Source: Neoarius graeffei (Eukaryota; Chordata; Actinopteri; Siluriformes; Ariidae). Taken from it: a stretch of DNA of 64,000 bases. The DNA is taken from positions 6,939,501 through 7,003,500 of the forward strand of contig NC_083570.1 in the NCBI RefSeq assembly GCF_027579695.1, given 5' to 3'. The position numbers and the translations under genes are program-made. Positions 33,456 to 44,536 of the stretch are shown in pieces; the first letter of the stretch is position 1, and each line of letters starts with the position of its first letter. Under the pieces are notes generated by a model. That model was not told the DNA's origin, made no database searches, and saw only the letters and a list, made by a program, of their open reading frames with translations.

Positions 33456-35625
33456 TTAGGATCTATATGATTGTAGTCAGCAGTGACTTTCAGTTATTTC
33501 AACAGGTAAAAAAGGACTAAGCGGCTACAATCTATCAAATATCTATTAAAGTTATGACTGTTTGATCCAGATAAAAGCTGCTCTAGACTTTGACTATAAA
33601 CTGCGATATACAGCTTTAAGACGCTGTTTATCTACTTTAGAAGTTTGTGCCTTTTTGAAATGGACACTATTTGTGCTGGAATTTATGGACAGCAACGTTT
33701 GTCTGGTTGATTTTTATTCGACTAATTTAACATGAGTTCGTTGTTCACAGTGTAGAATTATCAGGGGAAAAATAGGGTGCGATACTGAGTTCAATCTTTT
33801 CAAATGTTACCCATCAACAATACTGGAAATGCCTAATGGATGTGAATTATCACAAAGAATGATGCATGCACTGATGGCTGGCTTGTTTAAATTGCTCGCA
33901 AACTCGCTTTATAAGCAGCTTCAATAAACATTTATATTCTAATATGCGGAGTAGTTAGAAAAGTTCCCGGCGGCGGCGAGTTGACACAGTGCTGTCATAT
34001 ACACTTGGCTTTGTTTCTTCCCTTCTGAGCGTCGGTCAGGCTCTCTCTGGAGGGCGGAGCCACATCTGGCGCGTCTTCCGGTTGGCTGTCGGCGCTGTCT
34101 GGCAGCGTCACGTGCGGGGGAAGGGGCGGGCAAAACAATCGGTAAACTTGTGGATGGGTAAAGCTTGAATTCAGATGATGAAATAAAAAGTTATGAGTGG
34201 GTTAGCATTTATAAATTCCAATGTAGATTAAAATAATGTCTATCTATTGTGTTGCATTGAACTGGAATAGCCCTTTATGTGCTGTTCAGCACAGTGAAAA
34301 TGACAGCGCCATGAAAACCTAAATGATGTCCAGATTCTGGAATGCGAGTAAAATATTGATGCGTTTGATATTTTGCTTAAATTAAGTGAAGTCAACTCAC
34401 CTTTTACACATAATGCAGTATATAGTGTGCGACAGAGAGAGAGATGCTTATGGAACTGATCAGCCTACAAATAAAAATTTATTTTCTTTATCATCTTTTC
34501 TGGATAAAGAAAAAGATACCAGGTTGCTTTGAATGTGATTGGTTGAAGTGGCTCTCATCAAGAAAACTGGCCAATGACAACTGTGCGCGCGCCTTCTTTT
34601 TTGAAAATCCGTCAGTTGGATCCGGCAGAGCGATCGGTAGATCTCTATGGCTCTGGATACGGCGCGAGCGTCAGTCGGCAGTGTTGCTAGATTGGGCGGT
34701 TTTGAATTCTACTTTGCGGGCGTAAAATGGCTTGGGCTGGTTGACAAAAATTGGGCAGTTTGACGTTAGTTCGGCGGGTTTTTATCAGATGTTTATATAG
34801 TTTCACTCCCACTAGAAAGCAGAGATGGGAGAGAATGTAAACACCTAAGCCGAATGATGTTCTTGAATATGCGACGGAAATCAGGAAAAACAGCTCTCTT
34901 TGGTCAACTGAGGCGAGACCTAGTTTACCCAGCACCCCTTAGGTATTTTAAACAACCAAAATCGAGCATTGGCCTAAATTAATCAATAACAATAAACATT
35001 AATCTCATTATTATTTAAACAAAAAAATGTCGATGTAACTGTAAGACTAATATGAATGTGTGTAATGTAGTGCAGAAACTGAACTCATAAACTAGTAAAT
35101 AAGAATGACGCAATCCATTCTCCATTTTCTCTTCTCATGTTACATTCAGCCATGCATCGGAGCCTCACTTTTTTTTTTTTAAATTGAAGTATATAAAACA
35201 GGTACAATCTAACAAATCCACAAAAATCAGGATAACAGATGAAGAAAATACATGGATGTAGACAAAAATAAATTAAGCAGAATAACTAGGCCTATAAAAT
35301 TAATAAAACAAACAGGATAAATAAAAAGAAAAATAAATAAAAAATAAATAACCTCAGCAATGCAGATGTTAGATATGCGTCGTAGCCTAAAATAGCCTAC
35401 ATAATATGCGTGCGCGCCCCCTACTGGTGCATGTAGGATTCAGAACACAGCAGATGATTGCAGAGTTATAATCTGATTGAACCACACGGAGCCGAGTACC
35501 AGACAGCAGATTCTTCACCTCCAGCACTGACGGGCTCATGCTGCTATTTGTTCGATTTACAAATAGTATACTGGACTTTAGCTGCATATTTTTACTTTAC
35601 AAGATAGGCATCAAGTACATTTTAC
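33456..35625. other. Non-coding part of duplicated block, copy B
   Basis: Mirrors 1097-3667. No gene supported; GC-rich stretch near 33960-34130. Confidence 0.5.
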
Positions 35626-36887
35626 ATTCTACCAAATCGCAGTGACGTACTTCCGGTTAACATGATATGCCCACGCGCGCCGCCGTGAGTCAGTACAACG
35701 TCGTGGAGTTCAGAGCTGCCTTGTGGTCTTCCTTCCAGAGCTGGGCTTTTTTTTTTTTTGGATTAAATTCGGTTTTATACAGGTAATTGATATTTATGGA
35801 TATTATATTACTTTTCTTATAGTTCCTATGATTTTTTTTCTGTTAGAAATTTCCTACTTTATGTTTTGGGAGTTGTTTTATTAATGTTAGTCACATGGAC
35901 TCGTATAACTTCACGAGAGCTTTCATACCTCAGTTGGTGTAAAGCCTAACGAGGAACTTTAGGGAAGTAAGTGATAGTTCCCTTAAAAGATTCACTAAGA
36001 AGGGAAAGTAAGTGATAGTTTCCCTACAGTCCAAATTCGTAATACTGTTATTCTACTTAAAAGTCGACAATGTCATTAAAATTGGGAATAAAAAAGGGAA
36101 GTAAGTGTTAGTTCCCTAGCAAAAAAAAAAAAAAAAAGGGGAAAGTAAGTGATAGTTTCCCTACAAATGATCCACAGTCGTATGAATTTTGGGAAACACT
36201 ACGTTCATTATCTTCGATCTAGCTTTGCTTTGAAGAATAGTCTGCGCAGAGTTGTACGCCACTCATTGAATATTCTTCAAAGCAAAGCTAGATCGAAGAT
36301 TATGAACGTAGTGTTTCCCAAAATTCATACGACTGTGGATCATTTGTAGGGAAACTATCACTTACTTTCCCCTTTTTTTTTTTTTTTTGCTAGGGAACTA
36401 ACACTTACTTCCCTTTTTTATTACCAATTTTAATGACATTGTCGACTTTTAAGTAGAATAACAGTATTACGAATTTGGACTGTAGGGAAACTATCACTTT
36501 CCCTTCTTAGTGAATCTTTTAAGGGAACTATCACTTACTTCCCTAAAGTTCCTCGTTAGGCTTTACACCAACTGAGGTATGAAAGCTCTCGTGAAGTTAT
36601 ACGAGTCCATGTGACTAACATTAATAAAACAACTCCCAAAACACAAAGTAGTCGGAAATTTCTAACAGAAAAAAATCATAGAAACTATAAGAAAAGGAAT
36701 ATAATATATCCATAAATATCAATTACCTGTATAAAACCGAATTTAATTAAAAAAAAAAAAGCGCAGCTCTGGAAGGAAGAGCACAAGGCAGCTCTGAACT
36801 CCACGGCGTCCAACGTTGTACTGACTCACGGCGCGCGCGTGGGCATCTCATGTTAACCGGAAGTACGTCACTGCGATTTGGTAGAAT
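35626..36887. mobile_element. DIRS terminal-repeat palindrome without a core (fossil)
   Basis: 35626-36239 matches the left terminal repeat of the DIRS element (3668-4330), and 36265-36887 is its inverse, separated by about 25 bases. Both arms end on the motif ATTCTACCAAATCGCAG. No coding region lies between. Read as a DIRS insertion whose interior is gone, leaving its two inverted terminal repeats nearly head to head. DIRS elements do not make target duplications and none is seen. Confidence 0.75.
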
Positions 36888-37300
36888 TCTCCCTTTCCTG
36901 TTCCGTTTCTCCTGCAATAACTTCGGCGAACCATCTGAACCTCTCCTGTTTATGTTAGCGGTGATAAAAAGCAGTAAAATAAAAACATGTTTTTAAGTGA
37001 ACACCCCGTTTACTGAGCTGTAAAAGCAGGTGGAAAGCAGAATAAGGAAGACAGGATGCGTCTCCGTTTTCCTCCAGAATGTGTCTGAGGGAGCGGCGGG
37101 AGGTGGGGCTCCCTTACCGGACCCCCCAACACCTGAAGCAACAACAAATGTTCCGCCCCACTGCTTTTAAACTAAAATTACCCCCTTTAACTGGTTCTTC
37201 ACTTTTAAACTGAAATTTAAACACATACATTAATGAAATTGTCCCATTAATTTGCATAAAATAACATTAATGTGGCCATTCCCTCCCAGGGGTGCCACAC
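36888..37300. other. Unremarkable non-coding sequence
   Basis: No ORF, repeat or motif that I can name; leads into the minisatellite. Confidence 0.4.
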
Positions 37301-37918
37301 ATACACACCGCCTAGTGGCCAGTGTTAGTAATTACCAGTCATACACACCGCCTAGTGGCCAGTGTTAGTAATTACCAGTTATACACACCGCCTCGTGGCC
37401 AGTGTTAGTAATTACCAGTTATACACACCGCCTAGTGGCCAGTGTTAGTAATTACCAGTCATACACACCGCCTCGTGGCCAGTTAGTAATTACCAGTCAC
37501 ACACCGCCTAGTGGCCAGTGTTAGTAATTACCAGTCATACACACCGCCTAGTGGCCAGTGTTAGTAATTACCAGTCATACACGCCGCCTAGTGGCCAGTG
37601 TTAGTAATTACCAGTTATACACACTGCCTCGTGACCAGTGTTCGTCAATACAGTCATACACACCGCCTCGTGGCCAGTGTTAGTAATTACCAGTCACACA
37701 CCGCCTAGTGGCCAGTGTTAGTAATTACCAGTCATACACACCGCCTCGTGGCCAGTGTTAGTAATTACCAGTCACACACCGCCTAGTGGCCAGTGTTAGT
37801 AATTACCAGTCACACACCGCCTAGTGGCCAGTGTTAGTAATTACCAGTCATACACACCGCCTAGTGGCCAGTGTTAGTAATTACCAGTCATACACACCGC
37901 CTAGTGGCCAGTGCTAGC
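37301..37918. repeat. Minisatellite, ~36-41 base unit, about 16 copies
   Basis: Units of the form ATACACACCGCCTAGTGGCC + AGTGTTAGTAATTACCAGT. Variants: TAG or TCG in the centre, and shorter units that start CACACACCGCC. One unit near 37620-37660 is diverged. The final unit is cut at AGTGCTAGCC. Confidence 0.97.
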
Positions 37919-38024
37919 CAGTAAACAAATAAAACAAAAGAGACTGGCTTTGATATAAGAAAATTCTACAACCGAGAAACAGATGGGAGCTCCGCTTTTA
38001 GGCAGTGCCTAAATCTAAATATAT

Positions 38025-38516
38025 TAGCCCTAAACTGAGATTCAAAAAATTTCAGGTCATTTATTTTCTTTTCCCATTTTGTCCTTTCTTTCTGTCCATG
38101 AAGTGTCTCATTCTCATCTCATTATCTCTAGCCGCTTTATCCTGTTCTACAGGGTCGCAGGCAAGCTGGAGCCTATCCCAGCTGACTACGGGCGAAAGGC
38201 GGGGTACACCCTGGACAAGTCGCCAGGTCATCACAGGGCTGACACATAGACACAGACAACCATTCACACTCACATTCACACCTACGGTCAATTTAGAGTC
38301 ACCAGTTAATCTAACCTGCATGTCTTTGGACTGTGGGGGAAACCGGAGCACCTGGAGGAAACCCACGCGGACACGGGGAGAGGATGCAAAATCCACACAG
38401 AAAGGCGCTCGCCGGCCACGGGGCTCGAACCCGGACCTTCTTGCTGTGAGGCGACAGCGCTAACCACTACACCACCATGCCATCCCCATGAAGTGTATGC
38501 GGTTAAATCACATTTT
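38025..38516 (-). repeat. Unclassified dispersed repeat, copy 2, split by a SINE
   Basis: The inverse matches 7725-7845 (CCATGAAGTGTATGCGGTTA; TCATTTATTTTCTTTTCCCA). The SINE at 38107-38485 interrupts it. Confidence 0.7.
38107..38485 (-). mobile_element. tRNA-derived SINE (DANA/Mermaid-like)
   Basis: Full-length copy in minus orientation, with the GATGAGAT-type tail at 38107 and tRNA-like head near 38430-38480. Target duplication CCATGAAGTGT at 38096-38106 and 38486-38496. Confidence 0.95.
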
Positions 38517-38593
38517 AAAATCAGAACTCGAGACAGAATTCTATCAAGTTGTTATTTGGAGGCTCTGTTTTACAGACGAGCACCACATCACTG

Positions 38594-41500
38594 AAACACA
38601 GCCTTGAGGAGGGGGAAGATGGCGGACTGAGCACTAGCATGTTTGCAGGCTCTGATAAAAGATAGTTTCAAATCATCCTAGAACAGCTATCTTTGGAAAA
38701 CAAAAGGAGAAAAAAATACCAACTACTCAGAAAACCCACTAAACCCCACGATAGTTTTGCTTCTTGAGTCAGACCACTAAACTGCTCTCTGCCTTTCCCG
38801 AGAGTGACATGCTAATGCTAATAAAGCAGCTAACACTACAGGGCTAACAGACCATGATTACAGCCTGACGGCCTGCAGGAGGCATGTGATCAAGAAGAGA
38901 TTGAGGCGATGGAGGAAGAAAACGCGAAAAGGCTTCATGATCACACACCAATGCCCAGCCCAAATCCCAAAAAAGTGAAAGCAAAGACCAAAGACAAATG
39001 CAAACAGTCAGGTGAAATCACTAACAAAACCATCTTCAATGCAATTCAAGCCCTGCTTAAGAGGTTTGATGAGCAAGATGACAGGATTAAAACTTTTGAA
39101 AGTCAGATAGAAGCCAATACACAAGCAGTAAGAGAAAATAAGGAAGAAATAAGCAAAATGAAGGCAGAAATAATGTTGCTGAAAAAGGAAAACATCTCAC
39201 TGAAAGAGATGGGTTTGGATCAAGCCTGATATAAGAGAAGGTGGAATCTCAGATTGATAGGTCTTTCCGAGAAAGACCAAGAGATCACTAGAGAGACTGT
39301 GATTGGCATCCTTACCTGGGTGATCCTGTGGTCAGTGGATAAACTTCACCAAACAGTGAGTACAGTGCACTGCTTGGGAAAGTGGAACAATGCAGATACC
39401 AACAAAATGCCTAAACCTGTAATCATCCAGTTTGCCATGCTAACTGTTTGGGATGAAATATGGAAGAAATCAAGAGAGGCGAGTGTAACCCAGTATAGAA
39501 TTGGGCTCTATATTTAAATTGAACCAGATCACCTCTTGACCCCAAGGAGTTGGGTGAGATCACCTGAAGAGGAGACGCCCATCTCTTCATTCATCATTTG
39601 AATACAGCAGCGTGGTAGGACTGTTCAAGCCCCACAACAACATACTATTTTCTTTTGACATGACCAAGAACACTCTGGACTGAAACTGACTTGAGACTAC
39701 CTTATATGACTAAAGCTTGCTGAACTGACCACAAACAAAGGGAAAAAGTTGAACTGCACTGAACCAAAGGAAACCTGAACTTTATTGCATGCAAAGAGAC
39801 ATTTTCTTCGACTGTAAGTGAATTGTGTTCAAACTCAAACTGTTTTTGTTCAGACTGTGAAACACTTAAAGCATTTATTGTGATATTGAATGCCCTCAGT
39901 ATGGTATCCATATATTAGTGAACACAAGAATGCCGGCTTACTGAGAGAACTCTTAATAGGTTTAATCTGTTTTTTAATCCAACATATTTAAAGTTAAAGT
40001 ATCCTGTAGCTCCAGTTCCTTATTGTGTCCAGCGTTCTCTCTTTTAACCCCTCCTATGAACTTAGGCACTGCTCCAATACATATGAGCACTTTGTGAACC
40101 TTAGGTGGGTTACGCAAGAGGTTGCAAAGAGATGAACATTTAGTTCAAGGAGGATTTTTCAAAGGAAGATCAGGAGGCCCGCGCCAAGTTGTGGTCCAAG
40201 GTGCAAGAAGCCAGACGAAATGGGAAAAAGCCTCCTTAAGAGAAGGCGATGCACTTATTGATGGACACAGAGTTTATCCCTAATTGCTGCTTCCAGAAAG
40301 TAAATACTCACGCACTTTGGTAAAGTATACAATTGCTTCTATTAAGAAAAGAAAAAAATCTCAGGCACATTGGTAAAAAAATATGGATGTTTACAGCAAG
40401 CAAACACTCAGATGAGAGTTAAACTGATTTAACTGTTCAAGAAATGCATTTAAACATAAATCTCAATTTTCAAAAAAGTAACTTTTTTTTATAGGATGTT
40501 AATAAAGACAACATGTTCATTCCTGCATATTAAAATGAAGTTCAGTGCAGATTGAAACAATTCTGATTTCTTTTTTATCATTGAATGTTCGGGGGTTGAA
40601 AAATTAGCATGAAGCGTGAAGCCATTTTTTTTTGTTTTGTAAGAATCAAAAATCACAATATGTTTTTCTACAAGAGACTCATTCTGTTCTGACTGATAAA
40701 AAAAGGTTGGAGAATCCAATGGGGAGATTCAGCCTTTTTTGCTCATGGAACTTCATATTCAGCTGGAGTAATTATATTATTCAACATATTTTCAGGCAAT
40801 ATAATTGATCATAAAGAGGATACAAAAGGTCACTGGTTAATGGTGGTAGTGGAGATAAATGATAAACGTTATATCTTACTATGTATCTGTGGTTATAACA
40901 ATAATGCGATCAATAGAGGCATGTATTCAAAACGAAGTAAATTTGTTAACAAATGGAAAACATCATATACTTCAGAAAAAGTGATAATGGGCGGAGACTT
41001 TAACATAGCCCCTGATTCATGGTGAGATCGAATACCTCACAGGAATCCACAACCTATTTACAGCCACATAATACTGAATTTGTGAACAACAACGAATGTA
41101 ATTGATTTTTGGAGGTCATCAAACCCAACTTGTATTCAATATACATGGTTTAATGCTGCAGGAAACGGTCAGTGTTCGAGACTAGATTACTGGCTTATCT
41201 CTTGTGAGCTGTATAATGATATTTTAGATTGTGAAATTTCAGCCTCTCTGCTCATAGACCATTGTACAATTAGTCTAAACCTATTCACGTCTAAGCAACA
41301 TAAGATCCTTCCTCATATCTGGAAATTTAATAACGACTTATTACAGAACGGTGAATTTTGTGATCAAGTGAAGTCTCTTATTTTGGAGGTTGAAGAGTTA
41401 GACATGTCTGATAGGAGTCAATGGGAATGGTTTAAGTTTAAGCTGAAACAAATAGCAATTGGCATGGGTAAAAAACTTTCACGTATAAGGAAACAAGAAC

Positions 41501-42027
41501 AAAAGGATCTGATTGATAAAATTAATACATTAGTAAATAACACACAACTATCCTTCGAAAACATTTCAGAATTACAGTCACTGCAGTCTCAACTAGACGA
41601 AATGTACACAATAAAGGCAAATGGAGCTTCCACTCGATCAAGAGCTGGATGGATCAAACAGGGTGAAAAAAGTTCAGTGTATTTCTTCAGACTTGAAAAA
41701 CAAAGACAAACTAAGAAAAAAAAAACGAGGAAGCTTATGACCAATGATAATATAATAGAAGATCAGAAATGAGTACAAGATGAAATTTGACTCTTTTATT
41801 GTAACTTCTATAAATCAAAATGCAATAAATCAGAATGTGACGTCTTATTTTATCCCATCAATGATGACATAAAAAAACTGGATGAAGAAGACAAACATAC
41901 ACTTGATGAGGAATGAACTATAACAGAAATTGAAATTGCATTAAAACCAATGAAAAATGGTAAATCACCAGGAGTTGATGGCTTAACATCTGAATTTTTA
42001 AAATACTTTTGGGTGGATATTTAAAAA
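38594..42027 (+). mobile_element. LINE (L1/Tx1 group) with intact 5' end, ORF1 and 5' part of ORF2
   Basis: Starts with a L1-like 5' end (GAGGAGGGGGAAGATGGCGG). ORF1 spans 38909-39517: a coiled coil (residues ~50-100), then a stop in frame, then RRWNLRLIGLSEKDQE, the RNA-binding domain start. ORF2 from about 40570 shows LNVRGL, LQETH, GGDFNIAP, RLDYWLIS and a post-endonuclease segment (41368-41772). The frame is interrupted more than once. The copy stops at 42027, just after GVDGLTSEFLKYFWVDI, where another repeat begins; catalytic reverse-transcriptase motifs are missing. Confidence 0.88.
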
Positions 42028-42480
42028 ATTAGGTAACACTTTATTATAACTATCCATTATAACTAGTTAATAGAGCATTAGTAAACTGTTAATTAATGAG
42101 TTATTAATGACTTGTTAAGTGTTTGTTAATAGTTTGTTAAGGATTTATAACGATGCCTTATAGATAGTTAATAGACCATTAATACTGTTAGTTCATGAGT
42201 TATAAATGACTTCTTAACTGTATGTTGATTTATAACTATACCTTATAAACTAGTAATAGATCATGAACAAGCTATTAGTGAATTACTTACTAATGACTTG
42301 CTAAGTATCAGTTAATAATTTATATATGTTATTGAGACGTTATTCTAAAGTTGCAACTATTCCTCATTTATTAACTGTTAGTAAATGAGGAATAGTTGCA
42401 ACTTTAGAATAACGTCCCAATTACATACATAAGCTAATAACTAATACTTAACTAATATATTAACTCACACTTTACAGATC
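42028..42480. repeat. Foldback-rich AT repeat
   Basis: Begins AGGTAACACTTTATTATAAC, resembling ends of several fish DNA transposons, and is made of loosely repeated TTAATAGTTTGTTAA-type words. A near-perfect hairpin with 35-base arms lies at 42336-42416. No coding sequence. Confidence 0.55.
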
Positions 42481-42539
42481 AGTTGTTAATAGTTTGTTAA
42501 CCATCTACTAATACCAGTGAAACTTTGTAGAACAGCAAA

Positions 42540-42621
42540 TGGGTGGAACAAGTTCAAGGTACAGAAATTTGATGTGATATTTAAAATATCAAATTTTTGT
42601 ACCTCAACCTTGTTCCACCCA
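42540..42621. repeat. 82-base imperfect hairpin
   Basis: Arms TGGGTGGAACAAG... and its inverse ...CTTGTTCCACCCA with AAATTTGAT/ATCAAATTT near the centre. Probably a miniature element or terminus of the adjoining Merlin-type relic. Confidence 0.6.
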
Positions 42622-42794
42622 TAGGCTTTTCTGTGTACTGTATTTTACCAAAGACACCACAGATGAAACGTTGAACATTGTGTTTAATGTATAGAAACAC
42701 ACATACTGAGGCATCACTTGGCAGAACAGCAGTATACAACAGTATACAAACTCATGAGGTTTGGGCACTTTCTGTGCTAAACACTTGATAAACA

Positions 42795-43260
42795 GAATTT
42801 CAGGGACATTTAATGTCCATACTTCACAGCAATGTCATGGATTATCCGTCCTAATGGCCCTTTGCGATGCTTACGGGCAAGCCACTCATGCCATTCAATA
42901 ACTCTGAGATGGTCTACCAGTAACTCCTCTGTACGATTCCCCCTGAGTCCCCACACATTTTCCTTAACTGTTCTCCAGGCCCTCTCTATGTGCTGAGTGC
43001 TGTATGTGCACCTGTTTGGGCATCGACATATGACACACTGTGATTGACAGTGAAATGGGTATAACCTAGCTGAGGTAAAGCATTGCGATAAGCCCGTCAC
43101 TCATCACTTATTATTGTAGATCCCACTTTAACATGGTGAGCTATAAGTGGCACCAGATCTCTCCTTCTTCTTCTCTCGACTAAGTGAAGAATAGGCTTTG
43201 CATGTCTTCTCCCTCTCCGGTTCACACCTAGCATCCCAAACACCCACTTCTTCCTCTTCC
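42795..43260 (-). pseudogene. Merlin-type (IS1595-like) transposase relic
   Basis: The minus strand reads WVFGMLGVNRRGRRHAKPIL, LVPLIAHHVKVGSTIISDE, GYTHFTVNHSVSYVDAQTGA and IERAWRTVKENVWGLRGNR in order. This matches the C-terminal DDE/N-type domain of ISXO2/IS1595 transposases (SDEW box, TVNHS, IERAW), the Merlin superfamily in animals. A stop after SDE and at least one frameshift break it. The last part is open from 42810 to about 43030. No clear terminal repeats. Confidence 0.7.
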
Positions 43261-43369
43261 AGCCACCAGCCATTCACAATTTATCACAATTATCACAATT
43301 TATCATTAAACTATACATGCCTTTTTTCATTGTTCTACACAATTACAAAAATTTTTAAAACCCACGTCA

Positions 43370-43534
43370 TGGGTATGGTGTCGTGGCTCAGGTGGATAAA
43401 GCGCCATACCATAAATCCAGGGACCCCGGTTTGATTCTGACCCGAGGTCATTTCCCAATCCCTCCCTGTTCCACTCATTTCCTGTCTCTACACTGTCCTA
43501 TCCAAATAAAGGTGAAAAAAGCCCCCCCCAAAAA
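43370..43534 (+). mobile_element. Second type of tRNA-derived SINE
   Basis: A-box-like GTGGCTCAGGTGG, B-box-like GGTTTGATTC, then CATTTCCCAATCCCTCCC and CATTTCCTGTCTCTACACTG, ending AATAAAGGTGAAAAAAGCCC. Unlike the DANA/Mermaid type elsewhere. B box eroded; not a tRNA gene. Confidence 0.8.
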
Positions 43535-43808
43535 AGTCTGATAACCTCAATTGCCTTTTTGTACTACTGTGAATGCCACTGTTCAGCAAAAAGAGAAATC
43601 TATGTTGGCAGAATGAGGAATTGAAAATTGACTTAATTAAGAATTCTTAATAAAGATAACAGTTTTATCATAGTTTGGATTATCATGGGCACATCATTGG
43701 CAAAACATAAAATTCTTAATGCAGACTGTTGCCTTGAAATTTGAAGTATTCTCAACTATTCTTTTTTTACAGTGAAGAAAGTTTTTACTTTCAGCAAGAC
43801 TTCCATCA

Positions 43809-43971
43809 TGGCACTATATTGTTGTGCACCTGGATGTAGTAACCATCAACAAACAAGGCAAGGTTTATCATTTTATCGGATCCCGACAGAGAAGATGGAT
43901 AGCGGCCATTATCAGGAAAGATTGCCAGCCCTCGGCATACCAACGCTTGTGTAGTGACCACTTTGTTGGAG
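43809..43971 (+). pseudogene. THAP zinc-finger exon, frameshifted
   Basis: MALYCCAPGCSNHQQ ... LSFYRIPTE in one frame and RRWIAAIIRKDCQPSAYQRL + CSDHF in the next give a THAP (C2CH) domain split by one frameshift near 43893. The exon ends at a GTAAGA donor, as THAP first exons of transposases usually do. No downstream exons are found on this strand. It may derive from a THAP-associated transposon like the one on the minus strand at 48.5-50.7 kb. Confidence 0.7.
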
Positions 43972-44536
43972 GTAAGACGAATAAAATTAGCCAGAAAAGG
44001 CATTGCATTGCTGTTAACATTCTGTGGTGGCGAGTGTGTAACCAAATAGGTTAAAATAACCCATTGTAACCTCTTTGTTCTTCTGTAGTAGCTATTGTTG
44101 ACTAGCTAATGTCAACAACATAGTAGCTAGTATGTTACTGTAGCAATGTTTACGTTCAGTCATTTGGATGACTGTTAAAACCTTTCAGTCTCAAGTTTTT
44201 CCTTTACTGTATTTATCATGTGTAACCAAAATAACCTGTGTTCAAAGTGGAAATAAATGTCAGTGAGGAGTTCATCCACAGGAATCAACAACTCTTTTAC
44301 TCCAGCAGCAACACAAAGATTTGCTAAGTGGCAAATACATCCGATGTTGAAGATGTTGGGCTGTTTCTCTCAGATTCTTGTCAGCACAGAGTTCTTTCTC
44401 CCAATCATGACGCTGCAATTGTCACTGGCAAAGCCAACACAATTTGTCCAAGGAATGTCCTGCTTCCTGAAAAAAATATATCAAAATTTTCAATTTATAT
44501 CAAACTTTTAAAAAAGTATTTCAGACATTATCAATA

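Larger units (their letters stand above)
32092..36240. repeat. Segmental duplication, copy B
   Basis: Partner of 1-4330. It includes the BTG last exon, 3'UTR, LINE scrap and DIRS left terminal repeat. The 32958-33270 stretch (GC-rich, GGCCGCGCGCGAGCGGAGC) is absent from copy A, with short ATT/TTT homology at the break. The 90-base doubling of copy A is single here (34745-34840). Confidence 0.93.

Noticed and set aside
37301-37918. CRISPR-like array
   Set aside because: Units are contiguous tandem repeats without unique spacers, in a vertebrate genome.
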